64,000 bases of DNA from positions 3,055,776-3,119,775 of the forward strand of contig NZ_CP025746.1 in the NCBI RefSeq assembly GCF_004015185.1. Direction: 5' to 3'. The notes beneath the pieces are model-generated. The model was given only the letters and a program-made list of their open reading frames with translations. It made no database searches and was not told where the DNA came from. A program made the translations under genes and the position numbers. The stretch is from Clostridium manihotivorum. GTDB lineage: Bacteria > Bacillota > Clostridia > Clostridiales > Clostridiaceae. The first letter of the stretch is position 1; each line of letters starts with the position of its first letter. This document shows, one piece after another, positions 10,801 through 19,353 of the stretch.

Positions 10801-13800
10801 CACCTACTGTAGAGGCAGGCAAAGACCTTCAAGCATATATATCTGATGGTTTTAAGCTACAGGGCACAGCAGTTGATGATGGTTATCCTTCCATGAACCT
10901 GACTTATAAATGGTCAGTAGTAACCCAACCTGATGGTGCTAAGGTTACCATAGCCAATGATGATAAGCTAATAACTGATGTTAAGGTAGATAAAACTGGA
11001 GATTATAAGTTTAAACTAACCGTAAGTGATGGAGCTCTAGAAAGTAGTGACACCATGTCAGTTAAGGTTTTAGAAGCCCCAGTAGTACCAAAGAATTTAG
11101 CCCATTATAGCTTTGACAATATTGATAGCACCAATAAGCTCGTATTAGATGATACAACAGCTAAAAATAATGCTACTATAGTAGGTAATACTGCCTTTGC
11201 AGCAGGAAAGACTGGCAATGGAGTGTTGATGAATGGTAAAAACACAGGATATGTAAAGCTTACCAATGCCCTAACTAAGAATGTAAAGGACTTTACTATA
11301 GATTTGGATGTAAAGCTTAATGATATTCAAGGGCAAAACTCTAGAATATTGGAATTTGGAGATATGAACAACAAGTATTTTTACTTATCTGTAATAAATG
11401 GAAAAGAGCTTTCTCTTACCGCAACTGATAGTAATACAGGTAAGAATAATACAATAAATACTGGTGTTGTTATAGAAAAAGGTTATTGGAAAAATGTTGG
11501 TATAACCTTGACCAACAATACAGCAACCCTTTATGTAGATGGAATAAAGAAGGCTTCACTGAATAACTTTAACTTTACCTTAAGCTCACTTGGAGAAGTT
11601 CAGAGAAATTATTTAGGTAGGTCCTATGATGAGAATACACCTTTCTTCAATGGGGTAATAGATAACTTTGATATGAAGTCCTTTGCTATGAGCCCAGAGG
11701 ATATAAAAACTACCTATGGTAATAACGGAAGCCTGACTATTGTCTCCGCTCCAGCAAGCAGTTTTGTTACTGAAGTAGGAAAGCCAGTGGAGCTTCCAAA
11801 GACCATAAAAGCCTTGTACTCTGATGGTGTTTACTATGATGTACCTGTAAAGTGGGATGCTGTAGCAAGTGATGCCTACTCAAAAGCTGGAAACTTTAAG
11901 GTCTCTGGTAAGATTGATGGACTTCAAGCACCTGTCACTGAAACAATCATTGTAGTAAGCGGAAAAGCCGCTAATTTAGCTTTATCAGCTACACCTTCAG
12001 CCATCATAAATACACCAGAGGATTTGGGCGGAGTTGCTGCACTTAATGACAATTACGATCCAACAAGCTCTAAGGATACCAGTCATGGAGCATGGCACAA
12101 TTGGCATGGGGATCAGACAGCTAAAGCTTGGGTTCAATATAATTGGGATAATGAAGTTATTCTTACAGGCATGGATGCTTATTATTTCACTGATGGAAAC
12201 TTTGTACCTGCCTCAGTTGAAGTTCAGTATTTAGATCAAAATAACGCTTGGCTACCAGTAAATAATGCAAAAGGTCTAGGAGTAGATTTGAATAAATACA
12301 ACAAAACCACCTTTGATCCGATAGTGACTAAGGGAATACGTATGATAATGACACCTAAGACCCTAGGCTGTGGGGTAATAGAGTGGAAGGTTTATGGCTA
12401 TTCCGATAAGGTGATAATAGATAAGCAAGCTTTAAAAGTTTCTATTTCACAAGCAAGTAATCTAAAAGAGGCGTTATTTTCTAAAGATAGCTGGGCAGCA
12501 CTGCAGACAGTATTAAAAGAAGCTTCTACTGTGCTTAATGATGCAAAAGCTACACAAGATACTGTAGATACAATAACTTCTAGATTGAACAATGCCATTG
12601 CCTCTTTATTACCTCTAGATAATAATATAGCCTTTAATGCCTCAGCTTCTACTAGTTTCTGTTCTTCTTGGGAAACTATAACTGCTGTTAATGACAATAT
12701 AGTTTCTGCTACCTCAAAAGGTGATGATGTAAAGCACTATGGTACCTGGGGAAATTCTTCAACAGAAGAATCTGTAACCTACAGTTGGACTGCTCCAATG
12801 GATATAACCAGTACAAAATTGTATCTATTCAACGATGGCGGAGGAATACTATCCCCTAAGTCTTACAAATATGAATATCTAGCTGCAGACGGAAAGTGGC
12901 TGCCAGTAAACAATGCTAAAGGCTACGGTTTAGAGCTGGATAAATATAATGAAACAACCTTTGACAAGCTAACAACAACTGGCTTTAGAATAACTATGGT
13001 AAAAAGTGGTGATGGAGTAGGAATAATCGAGTGGAAGGTACTAGGTGAAAAAAATAAAACTATTGTAGACAAAACTGCTCTTCAAAATGTCATAAACACA
13101 GCCCTAACCAAGATAAAAGCAGATTACACTGAAGCTAGCTGGAATAACTTTGCTATAGCTTTAGATTCAGCACAGAAGGTTTTAAAAGATAGCAATGCAA
13201 CTAATGAAACTGTAAATCAAACTAAGACTACCTTAGAAAGTGCTATAAAGGCTTTAGCTTTGGCACCTGTAATTCCTAAGGTTGATAAATCAAAGCTGCA
13301 AGCCTTAATAAATAAAGTAGCGCAAACCCAAAGCACAGACTATACAAAAGAAAGCTGGAACTCTCTACAAGCTGAACTAGCTAAAGCTAATAATATAATT
13401 TCAGATCCAAAAGCTCAGCAACAAGCGATAGATAACGAAGCTTCAGCTTTACAAAAAGCCATGGACGGTTTAGTTAAGAATAGTAGCTCTAACGGATCAA
13501 ATACCAATAATGGAGGAAATTCTAACAACAATAATAATGGTGGCACCAATGGCAATACTGGAAATAATGGATCCAATAGCGGCAATAGTTCCAATGGAAG
13601 TGGTAATTCAAGTAATAATTCTGGCAATGTCAACAACAATAGCAATAATAATAACTCAAACGGTACTACAGTGAATAATGCTTCTTCTAACGGTAGTAGC
13701 ACAAAGGGACAGACTTCGAATACAGTAAATAGTACTGGCACCAATACTGCAGCTGCTATGCCTAAAACTGGTTCGCCTATAGGAACTATAGTATTAATTG

Positions 13801-13874
13801 TAGTAGGAGCAGCTATGCTTTTAGCTGGAGCAGGTTTATTGAAGTTTAGAAGTATAAGGAAAAAATTAGAGTAA
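7863..13874 (+). CDS. secreted wall-anchored multidomain arabinan/glycan hydrolase (DUF5695-like)
   Basis: A 2003-residue surface protein. A signal peptide ends near residue 43 (VLAA). Residues about 50-975 form a DUF5695-like region with a beta-rich start and a helical, toroid-like part rich in aromatics (WGWGDDWG, ENWWNFQYS). Then come PKD-like (about 980-1075), LamG-like (about 1079-1290), Big_4-like (about 1296-1368), two F5/8C-like carbohydrate-binding domains (about 1370-1512 and 1585-1728) and three FIVAR repeats (about 1516-1584, 1731-1800, 1806-1868). An Asn/Ser/Gly linker, MPKTG (1966-1970), a membrane helix and a basic tail follow. The two F5/8C copies share WLPVNNAKG and so arose by duplication. 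Its place next to GH127 and GH51 suggests it releases arabino-oligosaccharides at the cell surface. The exact activity is unknown. Confidence 0.85.
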   Translation: MRKAIRIKKNRNSNLLSKFFAVFMSLIFIIGIFPIQAIRVLAATMDKEGTSETKAVQSGDTISLKNNYFDVQVGKYGQIKSLKIVGDKFPTNYVMNEENSPEQVTSGHEWMGELMFQTKVGDGASWVVAKTNSSDSARKVTLDGNKVVVTYENAKEANGIKNFKLVETYSLVNDKLRWEIKLVNTNDKKLTIGDLGVPLAFNEKWPGGEEIYETRTVYHSFVGKDSSYVYATRPSGIGQFLLLTPDTSTGAGFEYQDHWRTDERSKDEAAWCQDQAGWANGLNVFYIHSAVIKATNRGYLDNTSLVLAPGEEKTYAFNFSAPQNEDNMKKILYDEGLIDAVSVPGMTFSVNMPGKLYLHTKVPKENISFDIKGPNELNLFKDKPKTISNNLPSKKTPENTYVKYNSTKVINDESYLIYDIAFADLGQNNVTIKYYDKADTNKEKQKQTVLQFYMMDSVTDALGLHSNFMVDKTQYNSPGQVYDKVFDDWMMDTKSKRNKFDGYWGWGDDWGLTHGEFLAEKNVYQPVVKEIKALDEYLNTAIWNGLMREHHEDYKVHDFLMAEPNTTPTYRGYAYPHIYNTYFSMYKIADKYPELIPYKEKASTYLLRAYNIIKALYGDGVSYNWETGLMGELTTPAIIEALEKEGYYNEAKNLKDIMAKKYANFKNTKYPYGSEYSYDNTGEEAVYTLAKLNNAVDTANSNSIMEKIDEKTRACRGLQPVWYHYANPTTICGENWWNFQYSASLAGYTMDDWLRLQNNGKSSEESAAAERVNYAAKLANLTAINSGQIDADPQNIGTVAWTYQSEKGNLGGQGVGDGNLHNGWRQMSGEADLGLFGALQILSSDVATDPVFGLFGYGCNVKDNGNAYEVTPLDGLYTKLNFINQKLYIELDRDQYTKAVVNKDSSNIILNMKNLTKTSHQSELELTGLKKGSYEVSVDGKTQGSFQALDNKKINVPVQLAATDSAVITIKAGSALKNTAPTVEAGKDLQAYISDGFKLQGTAVDDGYPSMNLTYKWSVVTQPDGAKVTIANDDKLITDVKVDKTGDYKFKLTVSDGALESSDTMSVKVLEAPVVPKNLAHYSFDNIDSTNKLVLDDTTAKNNATIVGNTAFAAGKTGNGVLMNGKNTGYVKLTNALTKNVKDFTIDLDVKLNDIQGQNSRILEFGDMNNKYFYLSVINGKELSLTATDSNTGKNNTINTGVVIEKGYWKNVGITLTNNTATLYVDGIKKASLNNFNFTLSSLGEVQRNYLGRSYDENTPFFNGVIDNFDMKSFAMSPEDIKTTYGNNGSLTIVSAPASSFVTEVGKPVELPKTIKALYSDGVYYDVPVKWDAVASDAYSKAGNFKVSGKIDGLQAPVTETIIVVSGKAANLALSATPSAIINTPEDLGGVAALNDNYDPTSSKDTSHGAWHNWHGDQTAKAWVQYNWDNEVILTGMDAYYFTDGNFVPASVEVQYLDQNNAWLPVNNAKGLGVDLNKYNKTTFDPIVTKGIRMIMTPKTLGCGVIEWKVYGYSDKVIIDKQALKVSISQASNLKEALFSKDSWAALQTVLKEASTVLNDAKATQDTVDTITSRLNNAIASLLPLDNNIAFNASASTSFCSSWETITAVNDNIVSATSKGDDVKHYGTWGNSSTEESVTYSWTAPMDITSTKLYLFNDGGGILSPKSYKYEYLAADGKWLPVNNAKGYGLELDKYNETTFDKLTTTGFRITMVKSGDGVGIIEWKVLGEKNKTIVDKTALQNVINTALTKIKADYTEASWNNFAIALDSAQKVLKDSNATNETVNQTKTTLESAIKALALAPVIPKVDKSKLQALINKVAQTQSTDYTKESWNSLQAELAKANNIISDPKAQQQAIDNEASALQKAMDGLVKNSSSNGSNTNNGGNSNNNNNGGTNGNTGNNGSNSGNSSNGSGNSSNNSGNVNNNSNNNNSNGTTVNNASSNGSSTKGQTSNTVNSTGTNTAAAMPKTGSPIGTIVLIVVGAAMLLAGAGLLKFRSIRKKLE

Positions 13875-13905
13875 TAAATATAAATCAATGAGTTTAAGTT
13901 AATGA

Positions 13906-13936
13906 AAAAAACGCTGAAGTAAGTTTCAGCGTTTTT
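13906..13936 (+). terminator. rho-independent terminator of the arabinoside locus
   Basis: The stem AAACGCTGAA / TTCAGCGTTT with an AAGT-type loop and a trailing T-run begins 32 nt after the large surface-protein gene and ends the locus. Confidence 0.85.
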
Positions 13937-13990
13937 ATTTGTGTTACTTTAAATAAGAATATTATAAAGACTTTTACTAAGTGCAATATT

Positions 13991-14530
13991 TTAATATAGA
14001 TCAACCACTTCTTTTAATATTTGTATGTTTTTATCCATCTCTCCCCATACCTCTAATCTGTGTCCAGCTCCATCAATTTGCTTCAAATAAATGTTTTCTT
14101 TTAAACAATGATCTTTAAGAATATCTATGCTTAAGTGTTTATCTTTTGTACCTGCAACTACTGTTATAATGTCTTTTTCGTGTTGAATATAAGGTAAGGT
14201 TTCTTCTACCGGTGTTAAATATATATGCCTTACTTTAATACATAATTTTTCCTCAACCCACCCAGCAACTACTGTTCCTAAACTTTTAGAAACAAACACT
14301 ATATCATCGTACTTGGATAAATCAAGTTGTTGTAGTTGTATTAGAGTCAAATTCTTTATATCTTCTATACATTCGTCAATTAAAATATCTTGCTTAAGTA
14401 AGTCCCCATAACTAATGGCTAATTTTGCATATCCCCGAACTTCAAATTTAAAACCTGCGTAATACAATAATGGACAATCTGTGCTATATTTAGCTCCTGG
14501 AAATAGCACAACTATTTTTTTATTCTCCAT
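13991..14530 (-). CDS. small alpha/beta-hydrolase
   Basis: 179-residue cytoplasmic protein with an alpha/beta-hydrolase layout. The N-terminal strand VVLFPGA is followed by a nucleophile elbow SKSLG (Ser in place of the usual first Gly), then an acidic position in AGTKDKHL and a His in GAGHRLE, giving a Ser-Asp-His triad. The size and elbow fit small serine hydrolases of the YdeN/UPF0227 kind; the substrate is unknown. SD AAGGAG precedes the start. It stands alone, facing the large surface-protein gene. Confidence 0.75.
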   Translation of the reverse strand: MENKKIVVLFPGAKYSTDCPLLYYAGFKFEVRGYAKLAISYGDLLKQDILIDECIEDIKNLTLIQLQQLDLSKYDDIVFVSKSLGTVVAGWVEEKLCIKVRHIYLTPVEETLPYIQHEKDIITVVAGTKDKHLSIDILKDHCLKENIYLKQIDGAGHRLEVWGEMDKNIQILKEVVDLY

Positions 14531-14728
14531 TCTAGTTCTCCTTAAAATTATTTTATTAATATGATTATATATAATATTATCACAATGTACTTACCTATGT
14601 TTTTTACAATATTCTCATTGAACTAATTTTTAGATTATACACTATTTTTTGAAGGCTCATAAAATAAAGCTTTCAATCATGTGAGATCATATACAGCTTA
14701 TTAATACAGAACATTTTTATTAAAATAA

Positions 14729-15619
14729 CTAGGAGCTTATATATGAATTACAAAAGCTCATAAAGCCATCAATAAACTCTTTGTCACAACTAGGTAGATA
14801 AACAAAATTAAATTCTCTAAGAATTTTTACATTAGTTATAGGAAGAATTTTGATAGTTCCTAAGGCCAAATGAGCTTTTATAGTTTCCTTTGAAATTATG
14901 GTATAGCCCATATCAAGCTCCACTAAAGAAATAATTGCTTGTATACTGCCAAGCTCCATATATGGGTTAAATTCATTTAAGTCATAGCCAAGTTCAATAA
15001 GTTTTTGCTCGAAAACAGCTCTAGTACCAGAACCTTTTTCTCTCATTATTAGATTGCCGCAGAGTACATCCTCCAAATCCACTTTCTTTTCGTAAGCTAA
15101 TCTACTTTTAGATGCTACTGCTAGCACTAGTTCATCCTCCTTAAAGAATTTATAGTTAAACTTTTCTTTATCAAAAAGCCCCTCTACTAAAGCTAAGTCT
15201 AGCTTCCTGTCCAAGAGAATATTTAAAATTTCTTCAGTATTATGTACTTGTAATTTTATATCTATATTATTGTATGTTTGTTTATGGTTAGACAATATTA
15301 CAGGTAATACGTAGCCACCTATGGTTAAAGAAGCACCAATGTTATAGGCTTTAGCATTTTCCGCTTTGCTTTTAAGTTCTTTTTCCATACCATCATACAA
15401 ACTTTTTATTTCCTTACCATAGCTAAGCATCAGCTTTCCTTCGTCAGTGAGTTCTATAAAACGTCCTTTTTTCTCTATAAGCTTTACGTTATAGTAATCC
15501 TCTAAAAATTTTATATGCTGGGACACTGCTGGCTGTGTTAGATTTAAAAGCTCACCAGCCCTCGTAAAGTTCTTAGTTTTAGCTAAAGCTAAAAAGGACA
15601 TAATTCTTATATCTAGCAT
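14729..15619 (-). CDS. LysR-family transcriptional regulator
   Basis: 296-residue LysR regulator. It has an N-terminal winged helix (FLALAKTKNFTRAGELLNLT, then QPAVSQHIKFLE) and a C-terminal substrate-binding-like effector domain from about residue 90. SD AAGGAG precedes the start. It is divergent from the YeiH-like exporter, and LysR regulators usually control the divergent neighbour. The TTATAAC-N5-GTTATAA element at 15978-15996 is a candidate site. The pair resembles YeiE/CysL-type regulators beside YeiH. Confidence 0.92.
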   Translation of the reverse strand: MLDIRIMSFLALAKTKNFTRAGELLNLTQPAVSQHIKFLEDYYNVKLIEKKGRFIELTDEGKLMLSYGKEIKSLYDGMEKELKSKAENAKAYNIGASLTIGGYVLPVILSNHKQTYNNIDIKLQVHNTEEILNILLDRKLDLALVEGLFDKEKFNYKFFKEDELVLAVASKSRLAYEKKVDLEDVLCGNLIMREKGSGTRAVFEQKLIELGYDLNEFNPYMELGSIQAIISLVELDMGYTIISKETIKAHLALGTIKILPITNVKILREFNFVYLPSCDKEFIDGFMSFCNSYISS

Positions 15620-15977
15620 CTATTTATCTCCTTAAAGTCATGTGATTTTGTCATTTTCATTGGTTATTGTATATCTTAAAACTTGTATAGAACTACTTCA
15701 ACTATTAATTTATTCATTTCATATAATCATTACTGAACATCTAAAAATTAAGTGTTCGTAAAGGTCTCTCGATATATAAACTTTACGTAATTTACTTCGT
15801 TTATTAGATGAGTATAGTTTTCTTACTTAAATATATATGAATAAAACTTATTTGAGCTTACTAGTACTTATAAATCCATATTCTCAAATTTTCTTCTATG
15901 ATGCAAAAAGAGTTTTGTAAATACAAATATGAGTCTAGTACACCCTTATACATTATACTATAAACAAGAAATACTTT
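15620..15977. other. divergent intergenic region, LysR side
   Basis: About 360 nt with no supported gene. It must hold the LysR promoter; no unambiguous -35/-10 pair stands out in this very AT-rich stretch. Confidence 0.4.
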
Positions 15978-15996
15978 TTATAACAAAACGTTATAA
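15978..15996. promoter_or_regulatory. candidate LysR binding site
   Basis: The perfect inverted repeat TTATAAC-AAAAC-GTTATAA (7-5-7) lies about 90 nt before the exporter start in the LysR-yeiH divergent gap. The size and symmetry fit a LysR-type recognition site. Assignment rests on position and symmetry only. Confidence 0.5.
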
Positions 15997-16088
15997 TACT
16001 ATAAGTACTTATTATTGGCATTTTAGTAAGGTAGGGCTTAAGATAAAGGAGCAATATTAATATTGACTAAACTTTGGAGATGATAGCT

Positions 16089-17093
16089 TTGAAAACTTTA
16101 AAAAACTATTTGCCAGGTATTATAGCCTGCTTTATTTTAGCATTGATAGCAGATATATTGGGCAATAAGTTCCCTATAATAGGCGGAGCTGTATTTGGTA
16201 TAGTAATTGGAACTCTAATAAATAATTTTTCAAATAAACCGAAATTTTTAGTAAAAGGAATAACCTTTACCTCTAAAAAGGTACTTCAATGGGCAATTAT
16301 TGTGTTAGGAGCAGGCTTAAACCTAAAACAGGTATGGAATACAGGAGTAAGTTCTTTTTCTGTAATGATTTTTACACTAGCAGCAGCTTTCTTAGCGGCA
16401 TTTGGCTTTGGGAAATTGCTTAAAATAGACTATAAACTTAAAACCTTGATTGGAGTGGGAACAGCAATATGTGGTGGATCTGCCATAGCTGCAATCTCTC
16501 CTATAATTGAAGCAGAAGAAACAGAAATAGCTTATTCTATTTCTACCATCTTCTTATTTAATATTCTAGCAGTGATAATATTTCCACTAATTGGACACTT
16601 AATTGGTTTTTCAGATAAGGCCTTTGGTCTTTGGGCTGGTACGGCAATTAATGATACTTCTTCGGTGGTAGCAGCAGGGTATAGCTTTAGTAATGCAGCA
16701 GGAGTATATGCAACCATAGTAAAACTCACAAGGACTACAATGATCATTCCTATTTCTCTAATTTTTGCTTTAATAACAGCAAGACAAAAAAGATTAAATA
16801 GCAATAATAGTAATGTAAGCTATAGTATAAAAAAAATCTTTCCTTGGTTCATATTAGGCTTTTTAGCTGCATCGCTGATTAATACAACAGGAATCCTCAG
16901 CAGTAGCATTGTGGTTAACATAAATACCTTAGGAAAATTCATGATAGTAATGGCTTTATCTGCTATTGGACTCAATGCTGATTTTAGAAAGATGAGAAAG
17001 GCCGGAATAAAACCTATTTTCTTAGGATTAATAGTTTGGATTACAGTTGCAGTAGTTAGTATAATTGTTCAAAGGGTTACTGGTCAGTTTTAA
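16089..17093 (+). CDS. YeiH-family putative sulfate exporter
   Basis: 334-residue integral membrane protein of the YeiH/UPF0324 family with about ten hydrophobic segments. The family signature GTAICGGSAIAAISP is present near residue 130, as is NDTSSVVAAGYS. I take TTG 16089 as the start because GGAG lies 9 nt before it; TTG 16074 and ATG 16080 are in frame but overlap that SD. Family members are annotated as anion or sulfate exporters, but biochemical proof is thin. A degraded second copy lies at 21121-21250. Confidence 0.88.
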   Translation: MKTLKNYLPGIIACFILALIADILGNKFPIIGGAVFGIVIGTLINNFSNKPKFLVKGITFTSKKVLQWAIIVLGAGLNLKQVWNTGVSSFSVMIFTLAAAFLAAFGFGKLLKIDYKLKTLIGVGTAICGGSAIAAISPIIEAEETEIAYSISTIFLFNILAVIIFPLIGHLIGFSDKAFGLWAGTAINDTSSVVAAGYSFSNAAGVYATIVKLTRTTMIIPISLIFALITARQKRLNSNNSNVSYSIKKIFPWFILGFLAASLINTTGILSSSIVVNINTLGKFMIVMALSAIGLNADFRKMRKAGIKPIFLGLIVWITVAVVSIIVQRVTGQF

Positions 17094-17157
17094 TTAAGTA
17101 GTGGCAACAAACTACTTAAAAAGCAGTTAGACATGCTATATTTTTATAAGAAACATT

Positions 17158-17208
17158 AAAAAGCTAAGATAAAACGTGATAAGGTCATCTGTTTTATTTT
17201 AGCTTTTT
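17158..17208 (+). terminator. terminator after the YeiH-like gene
   Basis: AAAAGCTAAGATAAAAC (from 17158) pairs with GTTTTATTTTAGCTTTT (17191-17208) and is followed by T-rich sequence. Confidence 0.8.
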
Positions 17209-17244
17209 AATTTTGGGCTCAACGGGTGCCAGATCTATTTAACT

Positions 17245-17436
17245 TTATTGAGTATTCTTTTTTATTGAAGAATAAACTAATACAAACAGTGAAATCAACT
17301 CAATCACACCCAAACATCTTTTTAACATATCTGGTAATTTAATGGCAGCAATTGATGAAGTACTTATAGTTATTGTAGTTACTGATATAGCAAGTAAGCT
17401 AATGCTCCATAATAGATTTATACGATTTTTACTCAT
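17245..17436 (-). CDS. small two-helix membrane protein
   Basis: 63-residue protein of unknown family. It has two hydrophobic segments (about residues 8-30 and 42-57) joined by a short polar stretch, and it ends KKNTQ. An AGGGGAT SD lies about 12 nt before ATG 17436 and no other gene competes for this interval. It stands alone between two plus-strand genes. No function can be assigned. Confidence 0.55.
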   Translation of the reverse strand: MSKNRINLLWSISLLAISVTTITISTSSIAAIKLPDMLKRCLGVIELISLFVLVYSSIKKNTQ

Positions 17437-17512
17437 TATATTTATAGTATCCCCTAAATTAATCTATAATTTAATCATATCATGAATTTAATTACGATAT
17501 GTGTATTTATAG

Positions 17513-17712
17513 AAGTTAACCACTTAAAAATTCATATTTTTACAAATATAACTTTTAAAAAATTTAAGTTTTTAACAAGATAAGAATATAACAATATAAG
17601 AATTTATAGGAAAAATGTGGGTTTAGAGCTGGTTATAAAATCATAGAAAGCAAAAATGAATTTAATAATAGCTTCAATACAAAAATTTACATATATGATA
17701 TACTAAAGAAGT
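17513..17712. repeat. 200-bp dispersed non-coding repeat, copy 1
   Basis: This sequence recurs at 30892-31092. Shared blocks include TTTAAGTTTTTAACAAGATA, AAGAATATAACAAT and GAATTTATAGGAAAAATG. Stops fall in all frames and differences are not codon-spaced, so it is not a protein gene. The inverted repeat near the 5' side, perfect in copy 2, is imperfect here. Confidence 0.75.
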
Positions 17713-17742
17713 TAAGCTGAAAAAATATTGTCAGAAATAAAA

Positions 17743-17865
17743 ATGGACAAAATAATAATTGTTATTTCTCATAATAATGAATTTAATAATGACGAAACAC
17801 TAGATATAGGTAAATCTATAAAAAAATCGTCGACGATTATAAGAAGGTGTAAATATCATGTATGA
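17743..17865 (+). pseudogene. possible ABC-type ATPase C-terminal remnant
   Basis: A 40-codon frame reads MDKIIIVISHNNEF, like the strand-plus-switch-histidine (ISH) segment near the end of ABC or SMC-like ATPases, then becomes nondescript and overlaps the next gene's start by 8 nt. There is no SD and no Walker motifs upstream. It is probably a relic, or chance similarity. Confidence 0.25.
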
Positions 17866-18271
17866 GAGAATGTTGGACAAGAAGACCGAACCGTTATTTG
17901 ATGAAATGATTTCTTATTGCGGTGATGCTGGAAAACTGTGGCTTGAGCTGGACGGATATCTAAAAGATGAACTCAAAATGAAAGGCTGCATTCGTTTTCC
18001 CTATGGCAATAAATATGGATGGAGCATGAAGTATAGCTTAAAAAGCAAGCATATCTGTGATGTCTTTGCAGAAAACGGTGCTTTTATGGCATTGATTCGA
18101 ATTTCCAACGATGCAATTAATTCAATTTATAATGGGTTGAGTGATTATGCCAAAGCTGTGTGGAATAATAAATACCCCTGTGGAAGTGGAGGATGGCTTA
18201 ATTATCGTGTTACATGCAAAGAGCAATTACAGGATTTAATGAAGATAATAGAAACAAAAGCAAACTATTAA
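17858..18271 (+). CDS. DUF3788-family protein
   Basis: 137-residue soluble protein. The pattern ...LWLELDGYLKDEL ... YGNKYGWSMKY ... VCDVFAENGAFMALI-like spacing and the GGWLNYRV end match DUF3788. The family has no known reaction; members are single-domain cytoplasmic proteins common in Clostridia and often beside acetyltransferases, as here. SD AGAAGGTG lies 8 nt before ATG 17858. Confidence 0.75.
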   Translation: MYERMLDKKTEPLFDEMISYCGDAGKLWLELDGYLKDELKMKGCIRFPYGNKYGWSMKYSLKSKHICDVFAENGAFMALIRISNDAINSIYNGLSDYAKAVWNNKYPCGSGGWLNYRVTCKEQLQDLMKIIETKANY

Positions 18272-18289
18272 GCGAAACAGGTGAAGTAA

Positions 18290-18526
18290 ATAGGTTTAAT
18301 TACACTTCATGATTTTGACAATTGGAATTCAAAAGCTGAGATTGGATATATGTTTAATAAGAAATATTGGGAACAAAATATTATGTATGAAGCTGGAGAA
18401 AAGGTTATACAATATTCTTTTGGGGTAATAGGGATGCATAGAATAGAGGCTTTGATTCACCCAGAAAATATTGCATCAAATAGGCTAAGTATAAAGCTTG
18501 GATTTAACGAAGAGTTCAGCCTATAA
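18290..18526 (+). pseudogene. truncated GNAT (RimJ/RimL-like) acetyltransferase
   Basis: A 78-codon open stretch without a start follows a TAA in the same frame. It reads LHDFDNWNSKAEIGYMFNKK, then YWEQNIMYEAG, then HRIEALIHPENIASNRLS and KLGF. This is the acetyl-CoA-binding core of RimJ/RimL GNAT enzymes. The N-terminal half and the last strand are missing, and the Q/RGxGxG/A loop has decayed to EQNIMYEA. It is a dead remnant. Confidence 0.7.
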
Positions 18527-18760
18527 TAGAAGAACAGGAAAATTTGAGGATAGGCTAATATATGGAATTATAAATTGTAAAGATATATAGGAAATTCGCT
18601 ATATTAGATAGATTTGTAGGTGTAAGAAGAAAAATTATTATATAATTAATCCAGAACATGTTTTAGTATTAGTTAATTGATTTATTAAAATGAAAGATAA
18701 ACCGCAAGACTAAAACTTGGAAAAACAAAAAGATTTCAGTGGATACGAAGGAGGATTAGA

Positions 18761-19171
18761 ATGAGTGAATTTGATATTTTGACAAAATACATACCTATGA
18801 TCCAGTCAGATAACGTTGGCGAATGGGTTATTGATAAAGAAAACGATGGAACGTTGGAGCATCCTATACATATGCCCTTTGTGGCGTATTCAGAAATAGT
18901 GAATAACTTTATCAAGGATTTTTACAATTTTGAAGAAAGTAATAAAGATATGGGACTTACAAGTTATGGAGATATTCTTAAAGCTAATGGCCTTGAATGG
19001 GATATGGAACTTATGAAGAATGCTGACGTTTCATCTTTGAATGCACAGTGTGTGCTTGCGCTTATTATGGGAGCTGTCAGAGCTGAGCGCTTTTGTGATG
19101 GAGCACTCTTAGATTTCTTTAAGTGTGGCTGCATACTGAAGTGGCTTGAAAGATTAAAAAGTATTGAGTAA
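18761..19171 (+). CDS. DUF6508-family protein
   Basis: 136-residue soluble protein whose C-terminal half (LNAQCVLALIMGAVRAERFC, then DGALLDFFKCGCILKWLERL) matches DUF6508. The family function is unknown. SD AAGGAGGA lies 8 nt before ATG 18761. It is monocistronic, downstream of the decayed acetyltransferase. Confidence 0.7.
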   Translation: MSEFDILTKYIPMIQSDNVGEWVIDKENDGTLEHPIHMPFVAYSEIVNNFIKDFYNFEESNKDMGLTSYGDILKANGLEWDMELMKNADVSSLNAQCVLALIMGAVRAERFCDGALLDFFKCGCILKWLERLKSIE

Positions 19172-19353
19172 AGAATTAGATAAAATAATAGATATAATAG
19201 TTGAGCAAGGATCTCTTTTATAATTCTTAGTACTCATATTAAGGAAATTGAAAAAACAAAAATAAACTTATTGGAAATAATAACAAGTAATTGTATAATA
19301 CCATTATTAGTAATACAATGGAGAACTTAGAAATTGATATTAGGAGGGGGCCT

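Noticed and set aside
13415..13888. 157-aa minus-strand frame rich in Leu/Pro
   Set aside because: Shadow of the Asn/Ser/Gly-rich linker of the large surface protein.
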